Position numbers and translations under genes: made by a program
Shown: positions 15,562-23,826 of the stretch, piece by piece
How positions within the stretch are numbered: the stretch's first letter is position 1
Layout: every line of letters starts with the position of its first letter
Notes under the pieces: model-generated
Told to the model about the DNA's origin: nothing
The model's database searches: none
Seen by the model: the letters and a program-made list of their open reading frames with translations, nothing else
Assembly (NCBI GenBank): GCA_964577055.1
Contig: CAZNWC010000002.1
Span: 124,001-188,000, forward strand
Direction: 5' to 3'
DNA length: 64,000 nucleotides
Source of the DNA: PNNG01 sp964577055
GTDB lineage: Bacteria; Bacteroidota; Bacteroidia; UBA7662

Positions 15562-17364
15562 TTGTATAAGTTTAGTATTTCATTTTGGACCGCCTTTCTG
15601 GCGATTGTAACCGCTTCTGCACAGGAGGTGCTGGTACCTTTGAAGCGCAATCCTGCTCTCCAAAGTGCAATCAGTGCAAGAATCAGCAACCAACTCGATA
15701 CCCTTGTATTGCCCTTTGTTGATGATTTTAGTCAAAATGGCCCATTGCCTGCACAGGGGCTTTGGACCGACAGATGGGTTTACATCAATACCGATATGGC
15801 CGATGAACCGCCCACCTTGGGTGTAGCTACTTTTGACGGTCTCGATGAAAAGGGTATTGCATATGACATTTTTTCGCCTACTGGTAGTGGTTTGGCTGAT
15901 AGGTTGACTTCGCAGGCCATTGATTTGAGCAATGATGATCAATCAGACTCCATTTATTTGAGTTTTTTTTATCAACCTGCTGGTTTGTGCGATCCTCCGG
16001 AGGCAAATGACTCCTTGACCCTCGAGTTTTGGGCCAACGACAATGCTTGGCGTTCGGTTTGGCGCGTTACAGGGTCTGCAAATGACACCTTTAAGCAGGT
16101 CATGATTCCCTTGCTCGACAGTGCATTCTTCCACGAAGGCTTTCGGATGCGCTGGTCGTCATATGGCAACAAAACAGGTAATGTAGACGTTTGGCACCTT
16201 GATTATGTGCGCCTAAACCGTTCACGCAACATAGCCGACACAGCCATTACTGATGTTGCTTTTCGCCAGAGGCCACGTTCAATGCTGCAATTGTACCAGG
16301 AAATGCCTTGGAAACAATTTGCAGCAGACAGCGCGCGATTTAAAGCCGCTAATCACGGTGTTTTGGCGCACAACTTGGGACAAGCGCGTAATGTGGCCTA
16401 TAAATTCACAAGTGTGAATCTCAACAATGGCAGTACCGTTGCGGATGTAGGCTTTCAAAACATCTCTCCCTTTCCGGCTGGAAATACTTTTACATTCAAC
16501 TTCCCGGCAATCGCCTTTCCATCGACCACAACCGACAGTTTGATCCTCGAAACCACCTATGTCCTTCAAAATGCACCCGATTTCCGGTCATCGAACGATA
16601 CCGTTCGGCGCAAACAAACCTTTTGGAATCACTTTGCATACGACGATGGCACGGCAGAAACAGGCTACGGCCTGAATACGATTGGGGGCAGTGTTGCTTA
16701 CAAATTTTACACTGCAACGCCCGATACTTTGCGGGGTGTTTGGATGTACTTTACACAAGCTGCTGAAAACGCATCACTTGAGCTCTTCAACTTAAAAGTT
16801 TGGGCATTCATCGGAGAGGGAAGTTTTACTGGCAATGAAGCCCTGCTCACCCAACAGCCATTACTGCGTCCAAGATATGCCGATAGCATTGGGCAATTTG
16901 TTTTTTATGCATTAGACACCCCTGTTTTGGTAAGAGACTCCTTCTACGTGGGTTGGCAACAACTTACACAGAAGCTGTTGAATATTGGTTTAGACCGCAA
17001 CCACCAGGTTTCAGGGGTAAAATGGTTCAATACTTTGGGGCAGTGGAATGCGTCGACCATTACCGGTTCTTGGATGATACGGCCAGTTTTGGCTACAGAG
17101 CTGCGGTTTCCAACAGCAGTGATGCCACAAACGGAAGTGCTTTGGCAATTATATCCCAATCCAACCAGTGGTATCATGCAATGGTCGGGTTTAACCGACA
17201 TTGTGGTTGTGGTCATCAGGGATATTCAAGGCAGGCTGATCAAGGAACTTCACGCTCCTTTGCTTCATCAGGTGGATGTGCGTGAAATCGATCCAGGCAT
17301 GTATTTCATCAGCTTGCAAAACCAAACAGGCCGAACCTATACCAAACGGTTCATCCGCCAGTAA
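15562..17364 (+). CDS. Secreted protein with T9SS type A sorting domain
   Basis: A 600-residue exported protein of unknown function. The start is a TTG placed directly after the PASTA stop, with GGAGGA a few bases upstream supporting it. The N-terminus is a signal peptide (MYKFSISFWTAFLAIVTASA). The body is Asp/Asn/Thr-rich with beta-type composition and no recognised catalytic motif. The C-terminal 75 residues begin LYPNPTSGIMQWSG and end in a GMYFISLQN ... KRFIRQ segment, a type A domain recognised by the type IX secretion machinery, so the protein should reach the cell surface or medium. Its tight abutment suggests it shares a transcript with the ligase and PASTA genes. Confidence 0.85.
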   Translation: MYKFSISFWTAFLAIVTASAQEVLVPLKRNPALQSAISARISNQLDTLVLPFVDDFSQNGPLPAQGLWTDRWVYINTDMADEPPTLGVATFDGLDEKGIAYDIFSPTGSGLADRLTSQAIDLSNDDQSDSIYLSFFYQPAGLCDPPEANDSLTLEFWANDNAWRSVWRVTGSANDTFKQVMIPLLDSAFFHEGFRMRWSSYGNKTGNVDVWHLDYVRLNRSRNIADTAITDVAFRQRPRSMLQLYQEMPWKQFAADSARFKAANHGVLAHNLGQARNVAYKFTSVNLNNGSTVADVGFQNISPFPAGNTFTFNFPAIAFPSTTTDSLILETTYVLQNAPDFRSSNDTVRRKQTFWNHFAYDDGTAETGYGLNTIGGSVAYKFYTATPDTLRGVWMYFTQAAENASLELFNLKVWAFIGEGSFTGNEALLTQQPLLRPRYADSIGQFVFYALDTPVLVRDSFYVGWQQLTQKLLNIGLDRNHQVSGVKWFNTLGQWNASTITGSWMIRPVLATELRFPTAVMPQTEVLWQLYPNPTSGIMQWSGLTDIVVVVIRDIQGRLIKELHAPLLHQVDVREIDPGMYFISLQNQTGRTYTKRFIRQ

Positions 17365-17389
17365 AACCTTCCTTTATGGATGTAAAGCG

Positions 17390-17397
17390 TATCTTTG
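17390..17397 (+). promoter_or_regulatory. -7 promoter element of the thioesterase gene
   Basis: TATCTTTG matches TAnnTTTG and ends seven bases before the ATG at 17405. It sits in the gap after the T9SS gene, implying separate transcription of the thioesterase with a very short leader. Confidence 0.45.
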
Positions 17398-17404
17398 GGC
17401 TCAA

Positions 17405-17944
17405 ATGAGTATCATGCGCAACAAATCCTTCAAAACACCTGCTGATTCGGTTACCATCATGAATGAATTGGTGCTTCCCAACGACACCAATACCCTGCAT
17501 AACCTCATGGGAGGCAAGCTATTGCACTGGATGGATATTTGCGCGGCAATTTCGGCCCAAAAGCACAGCAACCGCATCGTGGTAACTGCCAGTGTCGACA
17601 ACGTGAGCTTTAGCAAAAGCATCAAACTGGGTGATGTGGTTACGCTCACTTCCAAAGTTACACGATCGTTCAACTCAAGTATGGAAGTGCACATAGAAGT
17701 GTGGGGCGAAAACATTCCAGCAGGACAGAAATACAAATGCAATGAAGCGTATTTCACCTTTGTGGCAGTAGACCAAATGGGCAATCCCATCAACGTGCCT
17801 GAACTCAAGCCCGAAACTCCTGATGAGCAGCGTTTGTACGAAGGAGCATTGCGAAGGCGTCAGTTGCGACTTATTTTGGGCGGCCGCATGAAGCCTGACG
17901 AAGCAACAGAATTGAAAATGCTATTTACAGAAACCCATCCATAA
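17405..17944 (+). CDS. Hotdog-fold acyl-CoA thioesterase
   Basis: A 179-residue protein of the cytosolic acyl-CoA hydrolase (YciA/ACOT-like) hotdog family, which hydrolyses acyl-CoA to free acid and CoA. The family core is visible as ELVLPNDTNTLHNLMGGKLL, with the conserved Asn and Gly of the active site, followed by HWMDICAAISAQKH and ASVDNVSFSKSIKLGDVV. The ATG at 17405 is preferred because a promoter element lies just before it; an ATG three codons later (17414) is also possible. A strong terminator follows immediately, so it is probably a single-gene unit. Confidence 0.9.
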   Translation: MSIMRNKSFKTPADSVTIMNELVLPNDTNTLHNLMGGKLLHWMDICAAISAQKHSNRIVVTASVDNVSFSKSIKLGDVVTLTSKVTRSFNSSMEVHIEVWGENIPAGQKYKCNEAYFTFVAVDQMGNPINVPELKPETPDEQRLYEGALRRRQLRLILGGRMKPDEATELKMLFTETHP

Positions 17945-17973
17945 AAAAAGCCGCCCAATCGGGCGGCTTTTTT
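17943..17973. terminator. Intrinsic terminator between thioesterase and M16 peptidase genes
   Basis: AAAAAAGCCGCCC pairs with GGGCGGCTTTTTT around an AATC loop. It begins at the thioesterase stop and lies 18 bases beyond the end of the convergent peptidase gene. The A/T flanks let it work in both directions. Confidence 0.85.
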
Positions 17974-17990
17974 GCTTCAATGTAAATGTG

Positions 17991-20072
17991 TTAAGGCTTA
18001 AATTCTGCTGCCTTCATCTTGCCATTTACAATGATGTTTTTCAATTCCATGGTCAAGCTCCGTGGTCCAAACTGAATGGTTGTTTGGTGTGGAATCAGCA
18101 CATTGCCTTTTACCTTCCGGTAATCAGCCAAATCCGAAGTTTGTGCTACTTGACCTTCAGGTCCATCTTCTATACGCACTTCTCTTAACTTTAGGCCTGT
18201 GGCTACTTCATAATATTCGGTTTGCTTATTGCCTGATGGAAATACCACTTCAAGCACATACACCTCTTTGTCGTTGAGCATTTCTACCCCTATCAAACGC
18301 AGCTCGTAGCCAGCCGAAGCATACAGCGCTTCAGGCAACATGGCCGCATTTTCCTTCAGCTGTGCCAAGCGCTCTGCATCCATTTCCTTGTTTCCAGGTG
18401 ATTGCATGCCGCTTTCGAAAGCCTTTTCACCATCAAACTTGACTTGCTGTATGACCATGACGCCATTCAAAGTCATTTTGGTTTCAATCAAATTCGGACG
18501 CATTTTACGCACCTGCATGGCCAAAGTCATGTTCTGCATATTTGCCGTCATGGTAATATCAATGGTCTTCACCTTATTCCATGCTTTTAAGCCACCTGTT
18601 GCTTGAATGTAATTGTCAACAACCTTTTGGGCGGTCAAACCAACGGGAAGTGGTTTGGATGGGGCCTTTATTTCATTTCCGTAAATATCAAGCAATTCTA
18701 CTTTTCCGCTGGTTGCATATTTGGCGAGTGAAGCGGCAATGGCTTTGGCATTGCCAACGCAAATGATGTATGACTGGCTGGGAAGAATGTACTTCTGAGC
18801 CGCTGCTTGAACGTCGGCAGGCGAAACACTTGCCAAAGTTTTGAGGTAATTCCGGTAATAATCTTTGGGCATGCCATACCGTTCAATGTCAATGGCATAA
18901 GCAGCTATGGTTTGCGGGTTTTGCAAGCCAATAGCAAAAGTGCCATTCAGATAGCTCAATATGCCTTGCACTTCTTTGGCGGGTGCAATACTGTCACGAA
19001 TCCTGTTCAATTCATACATAAATTGCATTACTGAACTGTCAGTAACTGCTGTGCGTACTTGTGCAAAAGCATTGAATTGACCTACCAAAATGTTCCGGCT
19101 CAAGCTGCTGTATGCACCATAGGTGAAGCCATAGGTCTCGCGCAAATTGTTGAACAAGCGTGCATCTCCACCACCCAAAAGGGTATTCATAACGCTCGCA
19201 GCAATGGCATCGCTTGCACCCGGCTTCAAGGGGCTAGGATGGGCAATATTGATGACCGTTTGAACAGCTACTGGCCGGTCAACCACAATCACCCGTGTAC
19301 GCGCCGGTGGAGCAGGAGTGAGGTATTGGTGTTTGGGGACTTCAGCCTTTTCCCAAGCGCCAAAGGCCTGTGTAACCAATGTACGGGCTTCTTCCAGGCC
19401 TATGTCGCCAACCAGGGCCAAGTAGCCTACATTCGGACGGAAATACGTTTTGAAATAATTTCGACATAAGTCGAGGGTAATTTTCTCTACGCTCTGCTCA
19501 GTGGTTATTTGACCGTATGGATGGTTTTTGCCGTACACCAATGCTTTTCTCACATTGGCAGCAATGGCATTGGCATCGTCTTTTTCCGTTTGCAAACCTG
19601 AAATGGTTTGTTTTTTCAAGCGATCAAGTTCTTCTTGACGAAACTCTGATTCGAGTATCATCTCACTCAGAATACTGAAAAGCTCGTTTTTATACTTGCT
19701 CAACGAAGATGCGTAAAAGCCAGTAGATGAAGTGCTTACTGAGGCGCCAATTTGATCAATATAGGCATCGATATCGGCCTTTTGCTTTTGTTTGGTGCCC
19801 GTCCTGATCAGCTCACCGGTCATGTCTACATAACCGATGGCTTCACCTTCCATTACTGGGTCTGTATTGAGTACAAGCGAAACGGAAATGCGCGGAAGTT
19901 TGCTGTTTTGCACAACAAATACTTTTAAGCCGTTGGGCAGTTCAAAGGTGGCGGGGTCGCTCAATTTGATTTCAGGAGCAGGACCTGCTTGGGGACGCTT
20001 ACTACGGTCTATTTGGGCATGACCCAATGTGCCAAACGCCAGCATCAATAGGAGGAAAAGTATTTTTTTCAT
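17991..20072 (-). CDS. M16 peptidase-like subunit lacking the zinc motif, with LolA-like C-terminal domain
   Basis: A 693-residue exported protein with signal peptide (MKKILFLLLMLAFGTLGHA). Residues about 35-470 are two M16 (insulinase/pitrilysin-type) modules. The catalytic HxxEH motif is absent: the corresponding segment reads GYVDMTGELIRTGT. The final 200 residues, from about VVDNYIQATGGLKAW, resemble the LolA/outer-membrane lipoprotein-sorting fold. The arrangement matches the inactive partner of a two-subunit M16B protease, where the active partner supplies the zinc site. It lies eight bases downstream of the HxxEH-containing partner on the same strand, so the two are probably co-expressed in the periplasm. 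The role of the extra domain is unknown. Confidence 0.88.
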   Translation of the reverse strand: MKKILFLLLMLAFGTLGHAQIDRSKRPQAGPAPEIKLSDPATFELPNGLKVFVVQNSKLPRISVSLVLNTDPVMEGEAIGYVDMTGELIRTGTKQKQKADIDAYIDQIGASVSTSSTGFYASSLSKYKNELFSILSEMILESEFRQEELDRLKKQTISGLQTEKDDANAIAANVRKALVYGKNHPYGQITTEQSVEKITLDLCRNYFKTYFRPNVGYLALVGDIGLEEARTLVTQAFGAWEKAEVPKHQYLTPAPPARTRVIVVDRPVAVQTVINIAHPSPLKPGASDAIAASVMNTLLGGGDARLFNNLRETYGFTYGAYSSLSRNILVGQFNAFAQVRTAVTDSSVMQFMYELNRIRDSIAPAKEVQGILSYLNGTFAIGLQNPQTIAAYAIDIERYGMPKDYYRNYLKTLASVSPADVQAAAQKYILPSQSYIICVGNAKAIAASLAKYATSGKVELLDIYGNEIKAPSKPLPVGLTAQKVVDNYIQATGGLKAWNKVKTIDITMTANMQNMTLAMQVRKMRPNLIETKMTLNGVMVIQQVKFDGEKAFESGMQSPGNKEMDAERLAQLKENAAMLPEALYASAGYELRLIGVEMLNDKEVYVLEVVFPSGNKQTEYYEVATGLKLREVRIEDGPEGQVAQTSDLADYRKVKGNVLIPHQTTIQFGPRSLTMELKNIIVNGKMKAAEFKP

Positions 20073-20080
20073 GATAGATC

Positions 20081-21400
20081 TCAGTTGGCTTGTTTAGGCA
20101 GATAATATAAACTCACGCGGTTATTCGTCGTAAGGAATTTCTGAGCTGCTGCACGCATTTGCTCTCTGGTAACCTTGCGGTATTGCTCAATTTCAGTATT
20201 GATCAAATTCGGATCACCTTGCCACATCCAATAATCCGACAAGCTTTCAGCAATGCCTTCAACGGTGGCATTGGCACTTACAAAATCGTTTTCAACCTGA
20301 TTCAGCAACTTTTGAAACTCCTGTTCAGAAATCAAATCTGTTTTCACGCGTTCATATTCACTGTTCATGGCCGCTTCTAAGTCATCGGGACCAACACCCA
20401 TATTCACAATGCCAAACATCAATGCAACACCGTGGTCTTCGAGTGCAAAGGGAAATGCTCCTACAAATAGTGCTTTTTGCTGCTCATTAACGATGTGTTT
20501 TTGAAAACGACTGCTTTGTCCCTGCGACAGCAGCTTGGTTAGCATGTCAACAGCATAATACTCTGAAGTTCCTCGGGCAGGGATTTTAAAACTATGAATC
20601 ACAGCCGGCAATTGTATGTTGTCATAAACCGTATCGCGGACTTCAGCAGTTTGAGCCGGTTCTTTTACGGTAGGACGTGGAATTGGCTTTCCGCCTTTGG
20701 GAATGCTCCCGAAATATTTTTCGATCCATACTTTGGTTTGTTTGATGTCGATGTCACCTGCTATACTCAGAATGGCATTTTCAGGCACGTAAAAAGTTCT
20801 GTAAAAATCATAAAACTCATCTCGCTTGGCTGAATTCAAGTGGTCCATCGAGCCGATAACGCTTCTTCCATAAGGATGCACTTTAAATGTGCGCTTCATG
20901 GTTTCGTCGAGCAAACCGCCATAGGGTGTATTGTCGTAGCGCTGACGGCGCTCTTCTTTTACCACCTCACGCTGCGTTTCAATGCCTATATCTTCAATTT
21001 TGGCATGCATCAAACGCTCGCTCTCCATCCAAAGCCCCAATTCCAATTGGTTAGAAGGAAGAATCTCGAAATAAAAAGTACGATCATAACTGGTATTGGC
21101 ATTCAGGGTTCCGCCATTTTCTTTTACCATTTTCATGTACTCACCCCGGCCTATATTTTCACTGCCTTCGAACAGCAAATGCTCAAAAAAGTGTGCAAAG
21201 CCGGTCCGTTGAGGATCTTCATTTTTACTGCCTACCCGATACGATACTGTAACGGCTACAATGGGAGTGCTTTTGTCCTGGTGTAGGATAACCTTCATGC
21301 CATTTTTAAGTTCGTATTTCTCGAACTTGATGGCAGGTTGTTGCGCCCAGACAGCCGAAACCGACAGCATGCCTGTGAGCAAAAGAATAGATCTTTTCAT
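20081..21400 (-). CDS. M16 family zinc metallopeptidase, active subunit
   Basis: A 439-residue exported peptidase with a signal peptide ending near SAVWA. The inverted zinc motif HFFEH is at residues 70-74 (GFAHFFEHLLFEGS), and the third zinc ligand Glu is in the QREVVKEERRQR segment about 75 residues later. The C-terminal half is the second M16 module. The length fits M16B subunits that pair with a catalytically silent homologue, and that homologue is encoded immediately downstream. Together they probably degrade peptides in the periplasm. The substrate cannot be read from sequence. Confidence 0.93.
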   Translation of the reverse strand: MKRSILLLTGMLSVSAVWAQQPAIKFEKYELKNGMKVILHQDKSTPIVAVTVSYRVGSKNEDPQRTGFAHFFEHLLFEGSENIGRGEYMKMVKENGGTLNANTSYDRTFYFEILPSNQLELGLWMESERLMHAKIEDIGIETQREVVKEERRQRYDNTPYGGLLDETMKRTFKVHPYGRSVIGSMDHLNSAKRDEFYDFYRTFYVPENAILSIAGDIDIKQTKVWIEKYFGSIPKGGKPIPRPTVKEPAQTAEVRDTVYDNIQLPAVIHSFKIPARGTSEYYAVDMLTKLLSQGQSSRFQKHIVNEQQKALFVGAFPFALEDHGVALMFGIVNMGVGPDDLEAAMNSEYERVKTDLISEQEFQKLLNQVENDFVSANATVEGIAESLSDYWMWQGDPNLINTEIEQYRKVTREQMRAAAQKFLTTNNRVSLYYLPKQAN

Positions 21401-21481
21401 GAGTTTGATTTAGCGAATTAAAGATGCAGCCTTATCCGAATAAACGGGATAATACTTGGTATGCTTAACGATATTTATCAT

Positions 21482-22540
21482 TTACAAACGTACAACCCAA
21501 CCGTTTTCATCGGCAACCACACCTGTACGAATGGCATCAAGGGCTTCATGTATTTTTTTCGACATAACACGCCCTTCAACTGGAGGCAATACCATCTTGA
21601 ATCCTTTGTAGGTGATGGTTTGAATGGGGGCTATGGTAGCTGCGGTTCCTGTTCCAAAAGCATCGTGCAACTTGCCTTTGTTGTAGGCTTCAAACACCTC
21701 TTCAATGCTTACTTTACGCACTTCTACTTTGAGATTCAAGCCTTTGGCAAGTTTCAGCACACTGTCACGCGTAATGCCCTCCAAGATGGTGCCCTCAGCA
21801 ACAGGGGTAACCAAATGGTCGCCAATCTGGAAAAACAAATTCATGGTTCCTGATTCTTCCACATATTTCATTTCCTTGCCATCGAGCCATACGAGCTGAT
21901 CGAAACCTTCTTGCCTTGCAAATTTCAACGGCAACATGCCAGCAGCATAATTGCCAGCCACTTTTGCATAGCCAGTGCCGCGTGGAAATGCCCGAACATA
22001 ATTGTCGCTTACCTTTACATTCAAAGGTGCGTTGTAGTATGACCCTACTGGACAGGTAAATATGATGAAACGATATGATTCTGAGGGACGAATGCCCACG
22101 TATTCATCAATCGCAAACATGAATGGCCTGATGTAGAGCGAATAACCCGCTTTATTGGGAATCCACTTTTCATCTACCTTTAGCAAGGCGAGCAATCCGC
22201 CTAAAAAGAATTCTTTTGAAATGGCAGGCATGCACAAACGTTCTGCCGACTTGTTCATGCGTTTGTGGTTGGCCTCGGGCCTGAAAAGCAGTGGTTTTCC
22301 TTGTGGATCGCGGTATGCTTTAAGGCCTTCGAATATGGCTTGGCCATAGTGCAATGCCGATATGGCTGGACTCATGGGAATGGGTTCATAAGGCACAATT
22401 CGTGGGTCGGACCATTTGCCATCACGAAAATCTGCAATGAACATATGGTCAGAAAAAACCTTTCCAAAGGGGATATTTTCCCAATCAACTTGCTCAAAAT
22501 GAGATGAAGTGGTATGGGTAATTTTGATGTTCGAAAGCAT
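21482..22540 (-). CDS. ilvE: Branched-chain-amino-acid aminotransferase
   Basis: A 352-residue class IV PLP enzyme of the longer (BCAT type II-like) branched-chain aminotransferase group. It transfers the amino group between glutamate and the keto acids of Leu, Ile and Val. Visible motifs are LHYGQAIFEGLKAYR near residue 62, YIRPFMF, the PLP lysine in GTGYAKVAGNYAAGM, the EESGTMNLFF loop and ILEGITRDSVL. The ATG at 22540 is well placed for the N-terminal KITHTTSSHFEQVDW. A leucine dehydrogenase in the same window (46306-47403) acts on the same substrates. Confidence 0.95.
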   Translation of the reverse strand: MLSNIKITHTTSSHFEQVDWENIPFGKVFSDHMFIADFRDGKWSDPRIVPYEPIPMSPAISALHYGQAIFEGLKAYRDPQGKPLLFRPEANHKRMNKSAERLCMPAISKEFFLGGLLALLKVDEKWIPNKAGYSLYIRPFMFAIDEYVGIRPSESYRFIIFTCPVGSYYNAPLNVKVSDNYVRAFPRGTGYAKVAGNYAAGMLPLKFARQEGFDQLVWLDGKEMKYVEESGTMNLFFQIGDHLVTPVAEGTILEGITRDSVLKLAKGLNLKVEVRKVSIEEVFEAYNKGKLHDAFGTGTAATIAPIQTITYKGFKMVLPPVEGRVMSKKIHEALDAIRTGVVADENGWVVRL

Positions 22541-22583
22541 GTAATTTGTTTCTGGTGAAGTCCAAAAATACGGTTTTAAGGCT

Positions 22584-22591
22584 TATTTTTG
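22584..22591 (+). promoter_or_regulatory. -7 promoter element upstream of the psi-like gene
   Basis: TATTTTTG matches TAnnTTTG and overlaps an in-frame TTG at 22589. If it is a real -7 element, that TTG cannot be the start and translation should begin at the next TTG, 22610. Confidence 0.4.
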
Positions 22592-22609
22592 GAGAATAAA
22601 GCAATTCGT

Positions 22610-23242
22610 TTGAACGCATTACAGCAACAACTACGGCAATTGGCCACGGATTCCGACTTCATCGCGCAATTTTTGCAAGAAGGAGCGTATGTGTTTCCGC
22701 AACAAAGTTCGTTGGCTGATTCAACGGATAGTGCTGAAGAACAGCAAACCTCCGTGCATCCAGCATATGGGCTGCAAACTGCTGTCAGACCCGAAACAGC
22801 AGTAGAAGGCAACAAATTTGCAAGAGGAGAAACCGCACAAATAGCACAGCCACAAGAAAATATACCCGCAGTTCCTGCAACATCGGCAGCTCAAAACAAA
22901 ACGCAGCAACCTAGTACTGCTTGGCAAAACAAAGTGGTAGTCTTGTTGCCTCCAGAACCTGCAATCAAAGAAGTGCAATTTCTGCACAAAGTTTTGGCCG
23001 CTGTCGGCATTCCTGACGAGCAGGTATGGGTACAAGAGAAATATTTTCAGGCGAAATCGCTCGGACAGTTCGAAGGTAGCCGCATTGTGCTGAGTTTCGG
23101 CGCAGTTACCGATTTTCAAGCCGATTACCAACTGCGTAGCAAGTCAATTACGGTGATCATGGCTGATAAGCTGTTGGAAATTGAAGCCGATATAGAAGCC
23201 AAAAAGAAATTATGGGGGGCGATGAAGTCATTTTTCAAATGA
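22610..23242 (+). CDS. Hypothetical protein, possible DNA polymerase III psi-like (HolD-like) fold
   Basis: A protein of about 210 residues starting at a TTG. The first 90 residues are Gln/Ala-rich and look poorly ordered (LNALQQQLRQLATDSDFIAQF at the start). The C-terminal 110 residues look folded: KVVVLLPPEPAIKEVQFLHK, then LAAVGIPDEQVWVQ, GSRIVLSFGAV, and a last helix ADIEAKKKLWGAMKSFF. The order of these elements, and the closing K..LW motif, recall the psi subunit of DNA polymerase III. This is visual comparison only and the match is weak. The stop overlaps the rdgB start by four bases, so the two are translationally coupled. A conserved hypothetical protein of unknown function is the safe annotation. 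Confidence 0.6.
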   Translation: MNALQQQLRQLATDSDFIAQFLQEGAYVFPQQSSLADSTDSAEEQQTSVHPAYGLQTAVRPETAVEGNKFARGETAQIAQPQENIPAVPATSAAQNKTQQPSTAWQNKVVVLLPPEPAIKEVQFLHKVLAAVGIPDEQVWVQEKYFQAKSLGQFEGSRIVLSFGAVTDFQADYQLRSKSITVIMADKLLEIEADIEAKKKLWGAMKSFFK

Positions 23243-23826
23243 AGCGACGCCTGTTATTTGCTTCTGCCAATGCCCATAAATTAAAGGAAATTCGGGCCTT
23301 GCTCGAACCCTTGGGGTACGAAGTGCAAGGCTTGCATGATTTGCATTTTTACGATGAGATTCCGGAAACAGGAGATACTCTACAAGAAAATGCCCTTTTG
23401 AAAGCAAGTTTCTTGAGCAATGCATTGGGCTTGGATTGTTTTGCCGATGATTCTGGCTTAGAGGTTGATGCCATAGCTGGTGCGCCTGGGGTCCATTCGG
23501 CACGTTACGCAGGTGAACCTCGAAGCGACCAAAGCAATCTCAAAAAGCTTTTGCAAGTGCTCACAGGTAAGCGTGAGCGTGGTGCACGCTTTCGAACGGT
23601 AATTTGTTTGATGGAAGCAGGGCAGCCTCGTTATTTCGAAGGAAGTGTTGAGGGAAAAATTGCCAATGAAGCACGTGGAACAGCTGGTTTTGGATACGAC
23701 CCGGTCTTTTTGCCTGATGGCTTTGATCTTACTTTCGCCGAATTACCTGCTGAGGTGAAAAATCAGATCAGCCACCGCGCTAGGGCCGTTGAAGCCTTGG
23801 TTCACTACCTCAAGCAGCGCCAATAG
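23239..23826 (+). CDS. rdgB: RdgB/HAM1 family non-canonical purine NTP pyrophosphatase
   Basis: A 195-residue enzyme that hydrolyses dITP, ITP and XTP to monophosphates, keeping deaminated purines out of nucleic acids. Motifs are FASANAHKLKEIRALLEP at the N-terminus, the metal-binding FADDSGLEVDAIAGAPGVHSARY, and the C-terminal GFGYDPVFLPDG and ISHRARAVEAL. The ATG at 23239 is chosen because it gives the standard N-terminus and a four-base ATGA overlap with the preceding gene; an earlier in-frame start would add nine unrelated residues. Its last 17 bases overlap the end of hemH on the other strand. Confidence 0.96.
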   Translation: MKRRLLFASANAHKLKEIRALLEPLGYEVQGLHDLHFYDEIPETGDTLQENALLKASFLSNALGLDCFADDSGLEVDAIAGAPGVHSARYAGEPRSDQSNLKKLLQVLTGKRERGARFRTVICLMEAGQPRYFEGSVEGKIANEARGTAGFGYDPVFLPDGFDLTFAELPAEVKNQISHRARAVEALVHYLKQRQ

